The notes beneath the pieces are model-generated. The model was given only the letters and a program-made list of their open reading frames with translations. It ran no database searches and was not told where the DNA came from. Of a stretch of 64,000 nucleotides of DNA, positions 23,902 to 32,925 are shown piece by piece. How positions within the stretch are numbered: position 1 is the first letter of the stretch; every line of letters starts with the position of its first letter. Both the position numbers and the translations under genes were made by a program. The stretch covers positions 124,001 to 188,000 of the forward strand of contig SVTJ01000002.1 of the NCBI GenBank assembly GCA_015063845.1, given 5' to 3'. This DNA comes from Oscillospiraceae bacterium (GTDB lineage: Bacteria; Bacillota; Clostridia; Oscillospirales; CAG-272).

Positions 23902-24607
23902 TTTCGCTCGCCTCCTTTACGGGGAAGAATATTGCCGCGACGAGAGAGATGACCACTGTGAGGATTATCACGCGTATACCGCTTGAAATGTCTCTGACAA
24001 AGGGGAGCTTTTCAAAGGCAAAGCTTGCCGCAAAGCTTATTGCTACGAGAGCGGCGACTATCTTGTTTTTCTTTGCTTCGGGTATAAACACCGATATGAA
24101 CATACCGTACAGACCCACGGCAAGCGCGCTCATAAGGCGCAGAGGAAGAACGTCGCCAAGCACAGCACCGATAAACGTACCGCTCGTCCAGCCCGCCGTT
24201 GCTACCACGAAAGCACCGTAAGTAAAACACGGAGATAGATATCCGTCTATTGATATGGAAGCTCCGAAAATTTCATCGGTGACCGTGAAGCCGAGCAGAA
24301 GACGCTGCCAAAGCTTTGTTTTTGGGTTTAGCTTTTGAGAGAGGGAAGCGGACATAAGGAGATATCTCGCGTTTGCTACTGCTTCCATAAGCAGCACTTC
24401 CACGTAGGATGCGCCTACGGCTATTAGCGAAAAGCCCGCGTATTCACCCGCCGAGGCGTTTATGAGCAGACTGGTGATAGCCGCTTGCAGCGCCGTGATA
24501 CCCGCGCCTTTGGCTGTGATGCCAAGGGCTATCGAGACTGCGAAATACCCAAGACATATGGGCACTCCCGCTCTCATTCCTTTTAAAAACCATTGTTTGT
24601 TTGACAT
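23891..24607 (-). CDS. azlC: AzlC family branched-chain amino acid export subunit
   Basis: 238 residues with about seven membrane helices. The N-terminal GMRAGVPICLGYFAVSIALG and the NASAGEYAGFSL segment are typical of AzlC. With AzlD it exports leucine/isoleucine/valine-like amino acids from the cytoplasm. The ribosome site is GAAAGG just before the ATG. No AzlR/Lrp-like regulator is adjacent. Confidence 0.92.
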   Translation of the reverse strand: MSNKQWFLKGMRAGVPICLGYFAVSIALGITAKGAGITALQAAITSLLINASAGEYAGFSLIAVGASYVEVLLMEAVANARYLLMSASLSQKLNPKTKLWQRLLLGFTVTDEIFGASISIDGYLSPCFTYGAFVVATAGWTSGTFIGAVLGDVLPLRLMSALAVGLYGMFISVFIPEAKKNKIVAALVAISFAASFAFEKLPFVRDISSGIRVIILTVVISLVAAIFFPVKEASENDT

Positions 24608-24636
24608 TTGAGACCTTTCCTTGGGGCGTATAATAC

Positions 24637-24664
24637 GGGGAAACTCCCAAAAAGGAGCTTCCCC
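24637..24664 (-). terminator. Hairpin between uracil permease and azlC genes
   Basis: GGGGAA-A-CTCC pairs with GGAG-C-TTCCCC (24637-24647 with 24654-24664), one internal mismatch. There is no long T-run after it on the minus strand, so it is only a probable terminator of the permease gene. Confidence 0.45.
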
Positions 24665-24700
24665 ATAAATTATATTGGTGTGATCCTTGCCTTGATTTGA

Positions 24701-26092
24701 TTACTCTGCGTCTTTGTCGTCATCAGCAGCCTTTGCTTTCTTTGAGAGCATAAGGTTTGTGAGTATGCCGAGGATAAGAGCGCAAGCAATAGCGGTGATA
24801 GTTACCTTGCCGATAGCGATAGCCATGCCGCCGATACCGCAGATAAGTATTACTGATGCGGTGAAGAGGTTTTCGTGCTTCTCAAGGTCTACCTTCTGGA
24901 TCATCTTGAGACCGGAAACTGCGATGAAGCCGTAGAGGGTGACACAAACACCGCCCATTACGCAACCGGGAATGGAGTCAAGGAATGCAACAAAGGGAGA
25001 TACGAAGGAGATGAGCACTGCAAGAATAGCAGTCGTCGTTATTGTAGCGACAGAAGCGTTTCTTGTTATAGCTACACAACCTACGGACTCACCGTATGTG
25101 GTGTTGGGGCATCCGCCGAATATAGCGCCTGCGATAGAACCAACGCCGTCACCGAGAAGTGTGCGGTGAAGACCCGGTTCCTCGAGAAGGTCAGCTTCGA
25201 TTATTGTGGAGAGATTCTTATGGTCAGCAATATGCTCAGCGAAAACAACGAACGCAACGGGAGCATACGCCACAGCGATCGTAGCAACGTAGGACCACTC
25301 AAAATCCTTAACGCCCTTGATCGCGGTAAGGAACGTAAAGTCGGGTATAGCGAGGAAGGTCTTGATGCCAACGCCGTCAGCGACGAGTGCCTTGAAGGGA
25401 GCAAAGTCGATAACGAGGAGAGCGTCGTTTCCTGTTGCTATGCCTATAACCGTGAATATCAAAGCAACCGCGTAGCCTGCGAGAATACCGATAATAAAGG
25501 GAATGAGTTTAGCCATTTTCTTGCCGTATACGGAGCAGATGGTAACAACTGCAAGTGTTACGAGTGCGCAGATGAGAGATACCCATATGCTTGTACTCAT
25601 AACGAACGCGCCGTTAGAGTCCTGAGGACCGTATGAGAATACGTCGTTTATAGCCGCACCGGCAAGGGAGAGACCGATAAGCGCAACCGTGGGACCGATA
25701 ACAACGGGAGGCATAAGCTTGTTTATCCATTTAACGCCTGCGAATTTTACAACGATAGCGATTATTACGTAAACAAGTCCTGCGACCACCGCGCCTATGA
25801 TGAGGCCGAGATAACCGAGAGCCATTGAGGTCGCTCCTGCAAATGCAGCAAGCATAGAGCCAATGAATGCGAATGAGGAGCCAAGAAATACGGGGCTTCT
25901 GAATTTTGTGAAGAGCTGATATACGATAGTGCCGACGCCTGCGCCGAAGAGAGCAGCGGAAGCGGACATATCGTTACCTACGATTGCGGGAACAGCAATA
26001 GTTGCTGCCATTATAGCAAGCAATTGCTGTATTGCAAAAACGATCAGCTGAGGAAATTTGGGTTTGTCTTTGACATTGTAGATGAGCTTCAT
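24701..26092 (-). CDS. Uracil/xanthine permease (nucleobase:cation symporter 2)
   Basis: The start is the ATG at 26092, eight bases after a GGAGG site; the longer frame upstream translates the leader. 463 residues with about fourteen membrane helices. The N-terminal MKLIYNVKDKPKF and the AIQQLLAIMAATIAVP segment are typical of UraA-type members. Other family features are GSSFAFIGSM, an AEHIADHKN motif with the conserved Glu and His, GLGD-like GVGSIAGAIFGG, and NTTYGESVG (NxxE-like substrate motif). It imports uracil or another nucleobase with H+. A long structured leader and a promoter lie upstream. Confidence 0.9.
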   Translation of the reverse strand: MKLIYNVKDKPKFPQLIVFAIQQLLAIMAATIAVPAIVGNDMSASAALFGAGVGTIVYQLFTKFRSPVFLGSSFAFIGSMLAAFAGATSMALGYLGLIIGAVVAGLVYVIIAIVVKFAGVKWINKLMPPVVIGPTVALIGLSLAGAAINDVFSYGPQDSNGAFVMSTSIWVSLICALVTLAVVTICSVYGKKMAKLIPFIIGILAGYAVALIFTVIGIATGNDALLVIDFAPFKALVADGVGIKTFLAIPDFTFLTAIKGVKDFEWSYVATIAVAYAPVAFVVFAEHIADHKNLSTIIEADLLEEPGLHRTLLGDGVGSIAGAIFGGCPNTTYGESVGCVAITRNASVATITTTAILAVLISFVSPFVAFLDSIPGCVMGGVCVTLYGFIAVSGLKMIQKVDLEKHENLFTASVILICGIGGMAIAIGKVTITAIACALILGILTNLMLSKKAKAADDDKDAE

Positions 26093-26254
26093 TTTTTGTC
26101 CTCCGTTTTTTGTTTTTTTGAAGTCCGCGTCGTAGACCTTTGCGTAAAAAACGCTCCCACAACGGAAAAAGAACCGTATGCGGCAGCGCACGTGAAGAAA
26201 GACTGCTTGTCCTTCCTTTAAACGCATCTGCCGTTTTCTGCGGACAACCTCTTA
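26093..26254 (-). promoter_or_regulatory. Structured 5' leader of the uracil permease gene
   Basis: About 160 bases between the predicted transcription start and the ATG without a coding frame that starts properly. It contains a long-range pairing GTCCGC/GCGGAC (plus positions 26123-26128 and 26241-26246) that would enclose most of the leader. Inside are small hairpins, including CGG-CCG around 26163-26175 and GCGT-ACGC around 26142-26154. Pyrimidine transport genes are often controlled by PyrR or attenuation. I do not recognise a PyrR site or a named riboswitch here. Confidence 0.4.
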
Positions 26255-26260
26255 TAAATA

Positions 26261-26289
26261 AGTATATCACAAATTTCGTGTTTTGTAAA
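26261..26289 (-). promoter_or_regulatory. Promoter of the uracil permease gene
   Basis: Minus strand: TTTACA (26289-26284), 17-base spacer, TATACT (26266-26261). Gives a leader of roughly 160 bases. Confidence 0.75.
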
Positions 26290-26370
26290 CAGTATTTTTA
26301 CACAAACAGACACTTTTTGCGAAAAAACTTCAAATATTTTTCTATCTATAAGATTTGATGAAGAAAAAAG

Positions 26371-26754
26371 ATGTTTACTCTTTTTACAAAAAATACGTCA
26401 TATCAAATGAAGATAAGCGAGCACGGACATCTGCTTCATCTTTATTACGGAGAAAAGCTTGAAGATAGAGATCTTTCTTATCTTATACCGCAAATATGCA
26501 GCAGTCACGAGTCAAATCCCGCAGAGGCAGGAGAGGATAGAATATACTCGCTTTGTGCCTTTCCTCAAGAGTTTTCTTCGAACGACGCAGGCGACTTCGA
26601 TCTGATAGAGTTTTACGGTCATCACTTCCTCGAAAGACAGTTCGACAGAAAGAGGATCACACACGGCATAACGGAGATGGGGTCATCAAGAGGAGTGTCG
26701 GCATACTTTTGCCGCCCACAGCACCGCAGTACACGGCTTTTGCTTTTAAGATAA
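26371..26754 (+). pseudogene. Relic of a GH36 alpha-galactosidase N-terminal domain
   Basis: The frame encodes TKNTSYQMK, HLLHLYYGEKL, a RIYSL-FPQEF stretch and then, directly after AGDF, DLIEFYGHHFLERQF and ITHGITEMGSSRGVSA. The first part matches the beginning and the second a later part (about residues 170-210) of GH36 alpha-galactosidases. Roughly 100 residues are missing in between, and the short repeat GDF/GDY in both parts suggests an in-frame deletion. After SSRGVS the frame loses the expected SHQHNP and soon stops. The catalytic barrel (~500 residues) is absent, so it cannot be an enzyme. No proper ribosome site precedes it. The alignment is from memory of the family. Confidence 0.68.
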
Positions 26755-26771
26755 CAAAAATATAACATTCT

Positions 26772-26800
26772 AAACCGGACTGATATCAGTCCGGTTTTTT
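26772..26800 (+). terminator. Terminator after the alpha-galactosidase relic
   Basis: A perfect 22-base palindrome from ACCGGACTGA to its complement (26774-26795) followed by TTTTTT. It probably is the original terminator of the lost gene. Confidence 0.85.
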
Positions 26801-26962
26801 GATATGTAAATTATGAGTTATCGGTTACCCAACACAAAAAAATCACATAAAAATCATTCTAAAATTATATAAAGAATAGCATAGTTCATAAAATGTTTAT
26901 AAATATATGGTATAATGATATTTGTGTAACTGTAAGTAAACTGAAGAAAGGAATTTTCTTTT

Positions 26963-28045
26963 ATGATAAAAATAGAGCACTTGGTCAAAAACTACGGCTC
27001 GACCTGCGCTGTCGACGACATAAGCTTTGAGGTCGGAAAGGGTGAGATCGTTGGTTTACTCGGTCCTAACGGAGCGGGAAAGAGCACTACGATGAATATT
27101 CTCACGGGATATCTTTCCTCTACGTCGGGAAGCGTGTCGGTTGCGGGAGTGGACGTGTTGGACGATCCTATCGAGGCGAAGAAGCATATCGGATATCTTC
27201 CCGAACAGCCCCCTCTTTACCTTGATATGACGGTTGAGGAGTATCTGATATTCAACTACAACCTTAAAGGCTGTAAGCTCAATAGAAATAAGCACCTCGA
27301 GGAGATCTGCGAGGTGGTTAAGATAAAGGACGTTTATAAGAGAGTTATCAAAAATCTCTCCAAGGGTTATCGCCAGAGAGTTGGTATCGCACAGGCGCTC
27401 ATAGGCAGTCCCGAGGTAATAATCTTTGACGAGCCTACCGTCGGACTTGACCCAAAGCAGATAATCGAGGTGAGAAATCTTCTCCGCAATCTCGGAAAAG
27501 ATCATACGGTCATTCTTTCCACACATATTCTGCAAGAGGTGCAGGCTGTGTGTGACAGAATAGTTATCATCAACAAGGGTAAGATCGTTGCCGATGAAAA
27601 GACTGAGAACATTACAAGAGCGGTCGAAAACAACAGACGCTTCAACGTAAAGATAAGCGGACCTCAGAAAGAGGTGCTCGCTATGCTTCGCTCAAAGCCG
27701 GGTATCGTGTATGCCGAGGTGCTTCCTCAAAGAGACGGAGACGCCTACTCTTATATGATCGAGAGCGAGGTCGGAATTGACATAAGAAAGAGCCTGTTTT
27801 ATTCGCTTGCTGAAAAGAAATGGCCTCTTATCGGTATGGAGGCTATGGGCATGAGCCTTGAGGATATTTTTATTGCCATAGTCGATCAAAGCGCGCCCAA
27901 GCAGAGATATGAGCGCAAGAGCGCAAAGACACGCGGAAGGGCAGAGGCGGAAAACGAGATCGCCAAGACCATAACGCAAAAGACCGCGAAGTCCGCAGAG
28001 GAGCGATATTCCGCGCTCTTTGACGACGATAGCGACAAAAAGTGA
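26963..28045 (+). CDS. ABC transporter ATPase, GldA/NosF-like
   Basis: 360 residues. ATPase core: Walker A GPNGAGKST, signature LSKGYRQRVGIAQAL (the LSKG form usual in this subgroup), Walker B VIIFDEPTVGLDP and switch His (STHILQE). The C-terminal ~130 residues include a charged Lys/Arg/Glu-rich tail (about 310-355). It powers the membrane protein encoded next. The four-gene order ATPase, permease, GldG-like, DUF4340 is widespread in clostridia. Only a -10 TATAAT (26911-26916) is clear upstream. The natural cargo of these systems is not established. Confidence 0.9.
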   Translation: MIKIEHLVKNYGSTCAVDDISFEVGKGEIVGLLGPNGAGKSTTMNILTGYLSSTSGSVSVAGVDVLDDPIEAKKHIGYLPEQPPLYLDMTVEEYLIFNYNLKGCKLNRNKHLEEICEVVKIKDVYKRVIKNLSKGYRQRVGIAQALIGSPEVIIFDEPTVGLDPKQIIEVRNLLRNLGKDHTVILSTHILQEVQAVCDRIVIINKGKIVADEKTENITRAVENNRRFNVKISGPQKEVLAMLRSKPGIVYAEVLPQRDGDAYSYMIESEVGIDIRKSLFYSLAEKKWPLIGMEAMGMSLEDIFIAIVDQSAPKQRYERKSAKTRGRAEAENEIAKTITQKTAKSAEERYSALFDDDSDKK

Positions 28046-28121
28046 TCCACTCACTCATCTCATTTCTTGACATAACGAAAGGAGCTTCCGTCTTTCTCTT
28101 ATGACGGTGGAAAAATAATAT

Positions 28122-28868
28122 ATGTTTGCAATTTTCAAAAAAGAGCTTCGCTCTTACTTTATAAATGCCATAGGCTACGTTTTCGTAGGCGTGTTCCTTG
28201 TGGTGTCCGCTATACTTTGCTGTTATACCACTCTCGGTCAGCAGTCGTATTCCACGGATAACTACTTCACGTTTATGATATTTGCATTTATCATTCTCAT
28301 TCCGCTTCTCACGATGAAGCTGTTTGCTGAGGAGAAAAAGCTGAGAACGGAGCAGCTGCTCCTGACAGCACCCATATCCGTATGGCAGATGGTGCTCGGC
28401 AAGTTCTTTGCGGCATTCGCGCTTTTCTTTGGCGCTACGGCGGTATCATGCATAAACTTTTTCCCGCTTTACGCATACGCGAGAGCGGAGAGAGCGGCAG
28501 AGAGCTATTCGACCATACATATAGGTCCTGTAACCGCCGAGATATTCAGCTGTCTTATAGGAATACTTCTTATCGGAGCGGCGTTTATTTCCATAGGAAT
28601 GTTTGTTTCCTCTCTCACGGAGAACCAGCTTGCTGCGGCTGTTATAACGGTAGCTATAATCGCAGCAATGCTCATACTCGAGATAGTTAACCAGTATATT
28701 ACCGTATATGCTATACGCTTCGTTATAGATTGGGTATGCGTAATGAGCCGTTTTGACAACTTCACAAACGGAGTGCTTGATTTCGCAGCTATACTTTACT
28801 ACCTGTCTATCACTGGTGTGTTCCTCTTGCTCACAGTGCGCGTTTACGATAAGCGCCGCTGGGGTTGA
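28122..28868 (+). CDS. ABC-2 type permease, GldF-like
   Basis: 248 residues with six membrane helices; the opening FKKELRSYFINAIGYVF and the MKLFAEEKKLRTEQLLLTAP segment are characteristic of GldF/NosY-type ABC-2 permeases. It forms the channel with the ATPase encoded 76 bases upstream. The short gap between the two genes contains a small hairpin but no terminator. The following gene starts 39 bases after its stop. Confidence 0.9.
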   Translation: MFAIFKKELRSYFINAIGYVFVGVFLVVSAILCCYTTLGQQSYSTDNYFTFMIFAFIILIPLLTMKLFAEEKKLRTEQLLLTAPISVWQMVLGKFFAAFALFFGATAVSCINFFPLYAYARAERAAESYSTIHIGPVTAEIFSCLIGILLIGAAFISIGMFVSSLTENQLAAAVITVAIIAAMLILEIVNQYITVYAIRFVIDWVCVMSRFDNFTNGVLDFAAILYYLSITGVFLLLTVRVYDKRRWG

Positions 28869-28907
28869 TGCACACTCAATGCAAAGAGAAAGGTAAGGTA
28901 AAGAATT

Positions 28908-30620
28908 ATGAAAAAGTTAAACGCAGCAACCAGCCGCAAGCTTCGTTACGGCGGAGTGTCAGCGATACTTACGGCGCTTATAATAGCTGTTGTAATAATA
29001 GTAAACGTTATTTTCGGTGCGCTCGCTCACAAGTTTATGTGGTATGCGGACCTCACCCCCGACCTTATGTTTACCGTGTCCGATGAGTGCATCAGCCTTT
29101 TGAGAGACGGAGATCCTAAATTTAAGGACAGCACAAAGTCGCCCATACAGATGGTGGACGCAATAAGGGCAGAGAAGCTGGCGGCAGACCCCGCGTTCGA
29201 TGCAAGCACAGTCAAGATAAATATTATCTTTTGCACAGACCCCGATACGCTCGGAGATAACGCTCTTCAGAGATACGTATATAACACGGCTCTTGAGCTT
29301 CAAAAGGAATTTCCCGATTACATAAACATTGAGAACTACAATATTATTCGTAATCCTTCCTCTGTATCAAAGTTCAAGACAAACGCTCATTCGGTTATAA
29401 ATCCAAGTGACGTTATCATCGAGTTCGGCACGGAGTACAGAGTTAAGGGTATACGCCAGTTCTACACTTACAACGCGACGACAGACGAGACACCTTGGGC
29501 ATATAACGGAGAATACTGCTTCGCATCCGCGATCCTCGCAGTTACAAGAGCTGAGTCTCCCGTAGCGTGTCTGACAACAAATCACGGTGAGGTGTACGAG
29601 GACGATGCCTTTGCGCAGACGCTTATAGATGCTGGCTTCCTTGTAGAGACGCTTGATCTCGCTAACGACCCTATTCCCGAGAATTGCCGTCTTATCGTAA
29701 TATTTAATCCCACGAGCGACCTTCGTGAGCCTGATGGCATTACGGACGTTGACGAGATAGGCAAGCTCGACGCTTTCCTTGACGGAACCAACTCGCTTAT
29801 GGTATTTATGGATCCCGAAACACGCAGACTTACTAACTTCGAGAGATATCTTGAGGAGTGGGGAATAGCGTTTGACAGACATATCGACGGTTCGGGTACC
29901 GAGATACCCAGGCTTATTAAGGACGACAGCACGTCGCTTCTTCAGGCAGGCAACCAGAACTTTGGATATACCTTCCTTGCTGACTACGCGGTGGGCGGCT
30001 ATGGCGGATATATCACAGAGTCTCTGCGTAAGAATCTCACCTCTAACGAGATAGTGTTTGAGAATGCGATGTCTATCTCCTATTCTTCTTCGTATAAGCC
30101 CGCGCACTACACTCCCGCCGAAACGGATACAGAGAGCATAGAGTATGACTATGCAAGTTATTCTCAGGACGGATATTCAAGAGCTATATACGACGTGTTC
30201 ACCACTACGGCGAATGCAGCGGCTGTTGCCAACGGAGCTGTTGTTGAAAAGGCAAGTGACGTAAATAAGCTTAAGCTTATGACAGTCTCGCTTGAGGTAA
30301 GATCCACCACCGAGTCAAACTACTCATCCATTCAGCAGACCTCTTACGTATATGCCTGTGGCTCTCCCGGATTTGCGTCAAGCCAGAATCTGCTCGGCGG
30401 ATCTGCTTACGGCAACCGTGACCTTTTGTTGACAGTGCTCAGAGATATAGGCAGAGAGCCTGTGCCCGTAGGACTTGAGTTCAAGCCGTTCGCTGACCTT
30501 ACTATTGATACGATAACAAATGCTGAGGCGACTCAGTATACCGTAGTTCTTGCCATTATACCCGCTGTCGCAGCGCTTGCTTGCGGCGTTGTAGTCATAG
30601 TAAGGAGAAAGAACAGATGA
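28908..30620 (+). CDS. GldG-family auxiliary ABC protein
   Basis: 570 residues. An N-terminal membrane helix (about 20-45) precedes a large extracytoplasmic region, and a second helix near the C-terminus (about 540-562) ends in RRKNR. The body matches the GldG/ABC-2-associated family: an ITEYSI-like entry, VKINIIFCTDPDTL, the PVACLTTNHGE segment and LIVIFNPTSDL, a fold related to DUF4350/class I amidotransferases without catalytic residues. It probably works on the outer face with the permease. It overlaps the DUF4340 gene by four bases (ATGA). Confidence 0.85.
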   Translation: MKKLNAATSRKLRYGGVSAILTALIIAVVIIVNVIFGALAHKFMWYADLTPDLMFTVSDECISLLRDGDPKFKDSTKSPIQMVDAIRAEKLAADPAFDASTVKINIIFCTDPDTLGDNALQRYVYNTALELQKEFPDYINIENYNIIRNPSSVSKFKTNAHSVINPSDVIIEFGTEYRVKGIRQFYTYNATTDETPWAYNGEYCFASAILAVTRAESPVACLTTNHGEVYEDDAFAQTLIDAGFLVETLDLANDPIPENCRLIVIFNPTSDLREPDGITDVDEIGKLDAFLDGTNSLMVFMDPETRRLTNFERYLEEWGIAFDRHIDGSGTEIPRLIKDDSTSLLQAGNQNFGYTFLADYAVGGYGGYITESLRKNLTSNEIVFENAMSISYSSSYKPAHYTPAETDTESIEYDYASYSQDGYSRAIYDVFTTTANAAAVANGAVVEKASDVNKLKLMTVSLEVRSTTESNYSSIQQTSYVYACGSPGFASSQNLLGGSAYGNRDLLLTVLRDIGREPVPVGLEFKPFADLTIDTITNAEATQYTVVLAIIPAVAALACGVVVIVRRKNR

Positions 30621-32875
30621 GAAAAAAGAGATCAACGCTGCTAAGGCGGCGTACGACCGCTATCGTGGTGTCGTTAGTTGCTATCGTAGTGCTTGCGATA
30701 GCTCTGGCGGTGGTGCTTGACTACGTCAGGACCATTACCATTGTCGACCCCGCAGATAACGCGACGTACTATATAAGATTTAAAGACAAAAAATATGCAC
30801 TTTACGATGCCGACAAAAAGACGGTGATGCCGACCGAGAGCACATACGGTTATTACGTTATGCGCTCGGGCAACCTTGTCAGTATAGACCAAGAGGCTGG
30901 CACGTACGAGCTCATAATCATAGATGCCACCGAGGGCAATGAAACATACGAGGGATATATGTTCAGTATAATGATGTTCCCTCATATTACCTCGGAAAAC
31001 ATCAGACAGCTTGACGTGTATAATTCAAAGGGCTCGTTTACCTTTTACAGATATAATAAGGAGACAGGAAAGGTGGACAACACTGCGGATTTTTCCATCA
31101 AGGGCTCTCCTCTTGTTACATTCGACCAGCAGATGTTTGCCGAGCTTTACGTCAACGCGGGATATACCATAGTTGATATGAAGATAGAAGACCCCATCAA
31201 GGATCAGAACGGCGAATTTTCGGAATACGGTCTTGTTCCCGAAACACGTCCCCTTTACGATGAAGAGACGGGTGAGCCTGTTATAGATGAGGCTACGGGA
31301 CAGCAGATGACTTATGAATACGTTCCTGCTTATTACGTGCTTACGGACACAAGCGGAAACCAATATAAGGTAATAATCGGCGATATGCTCGTTACGGGTA
31401 GCGGATATTACGTTCAGTACGTGGATATGAGCACGGGCAGTGAGGTGAAGAGAGATGCCGTATACGTGCTTCCCTTTGATATCGGTAACACAATGCTTGC
31501 GGCTATCGAGGATTTCGTTACTCCTCAGATATCTTATCCGATGTCGCTCAACGATTATTTTGACGTAGAGGACTTTTATATCTACAAGTGGGATGAGAGC
31601 AAGGGACCTACAAGCGATGACAGATATGAGCCGATAATCGGATTTACCTATGTCGATCTTTCCGAAAGAGAGAATACTATAAGAGCCTCAAGACCTTATA
31701 TATTCACAAGTGAGGTAAAGCAAGGATATTTCCCGTCCGACACGAACATCAGCGCATGCCTGCAAGCTCTTTACAGCCCGTCCTTCAACGGAGTTAAAAA
31801 GCTCGCTCCCAGCGCACAAGACCTTTATGACTACGGACTTGCCGTTGAAAACGGCACGGACTCTGACGGAAACAAAAAATATGCCCTTTTCTCCGAGTAC
31901 CTCGTGACGTATAATTTCGACATTCGCGATGAAAACGGCAATCTCCTTGAGACCATAAACAACGTTATATATTTCAGTGAGATAAACGAGAACGGAAAGC
32001 GTTATTCGTATACTGAGATATATGCCACCGATAAGGACGGTGAACGCGGTGAGCTTTCATACACTCTCGATATGATAGTTGAGGTGAACGCTCATACGGT
32101 CGAGTTCTTGAATTGGGATTCATTTGATTGGATAACCGAGCAGTATTTTAACCTCAATATTGCATTCTGCGATAAGATAAGCATAAGCACGTCAAATTAC
32201 AGCGCGCAGTTCGATCTTGACAACAGCGCATCGGGAATGACCGACAGTATCGTATCCGACAAGATATACATAGTAGCAACAGACTCTACGGGCAGAAATA
32301 AGACTACGTTCTCCACTATGAAGTTCGTTGATATCAACGGATATATCTGGGAGGTAAGTACGACGGGCATAAAGATGAAAGATGCGGCGGGTCAGGAATA
32401 TAAGATAAATGACGCGCGATATGACCATAACACTCTCGGAGAGCAGGCTCTCGTTCTTGACGGATTTATTTCGTGTGCCGACGGAGCAAAGGTATACGTA
32501 AGCGCTGACGAGGTGAGAATAGTCCCTCTTGATGCGTCTCAGACTGTGACGTACGTCAGATATGACACAAGCGTGTTTAGACAGTTCTATCAGACACTGC
32601 TGTATGCGAATATAGTTAACTCCTATGAGCTCTCAGCAGAGGAAAAGACTGCGCTTGAAAACGACCCCGGCCGTAAGATGCTGACGATGACGGTGGTAGA
32701 TACCGAGGGAACGACAACGGAGTATAGCTTTTACCGACTGACATCCCGTAAGGCATATATAACTATCAACGGCGCAGGTGGCTTCTACGTAATGTCCAAC
32801 CGAGTAGAAAAGATAGTCAGTGATGCTCAGAAATTCTTTGAAAACCAAATGATAGACCCCACAGCAAAGAATTAA
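30617..32875 (+). CDS. DUF4340 domain extracytoplasmic protein
   Basis: The start is the ATG at 30617, with AAGGAGAAA just upstream inside the end of the GldG-like gene. 752 residues: a basic start, one membrane helix (about 15-37), then an extracytoplasmic region of DUF4340-type repeats rich in Tyr, Asp and Thr. Recognisable strands are the YALYD, YYVMRSGNLVSID and VYVSADEVRIV segments. The family is the usual fourth member of the Gld-like ABC operon and has no known activity. At 752 residues it is longer than many members (300-550), suggesting a repeated domain. Confidence 0.82.
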   Translation: MRKKRSTLLRRRTTAIVVSLVAIVVLAIALAVVLDYVRTITIVDPADNATYYIRFKDKKYALYDADKKTVMPTESTYGYYVMRSGNLVSIDQEAGTYELIIIDATEGNETYEGYMFSIMMFPHITSENIRQLDVYNSKGSFTFYRYNKETGKVDNTADFSIKGSPLVTFDQQMFAELYVNAGYTIVDMKIEDPIKDQNGEFSEYGLVPETRPLYDEETGEPVIDEATGQQMTYEYVPAYYVLTDTSGNQYKVIIGDMLVTGSGYYVQYVDMSTGSEVKRDAVYVLPFDIGNTMLAAIEDFVTPQISYPMSLNDYFDVEDFYIYKWDESKGPTSDDRYEPIIGFTYVDLSERENTIRASRPYIFTSEVKQGYFPSDTNISACLQALYSPSFNGVKKLAPSAQDLYDYGLAVENGTDSDGNKKYALFSEYLVTYNFDIRDENGNLLETINNVIYFSEINENGKRYSYTEIYATDKDGERGELSYTLDMIVEVNAHTVEFLNWDSFDWITEQYFNLNIAFCDKISISTSNYSAQFDLDNSASGMTDSIVSDKIYIVATDSTGRNKTTFSTMKFVDINGYIWEVSTTGIKMKDAAGQEYKINDARYDHNTLGEQALVLDGFISCADGAKVYVSADEVRIVPLDASQTVTYVRYDTSVFRQFYQTLLYANIVNSYELSAEEKTALENDPGRKMLTMTVVDTEGTTTEYSFYRLTSRKAYITINGAGGFYVMSNRVEKIVSDAQKFFENQMIDPTAKN

Positions 32876-32884
32876 ATAACAAAA

Positions 32885-32920
32885 GCCCTCGTTGGAAATT
32901 CCAACGAGGGCAATTTTTTT
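32885..32920. terminator. Terminator between the Gld-like operon and the NSS gene
   Basis: Stem of 13 bp GCCCTCGTTGGAA/TTCCAACGAGGGC (32885-32911), then a run of Ts on the plus strand and As before it, between convergent genes. Confidence 0.92.
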
Positions 32921-32925
32921 TGTTT

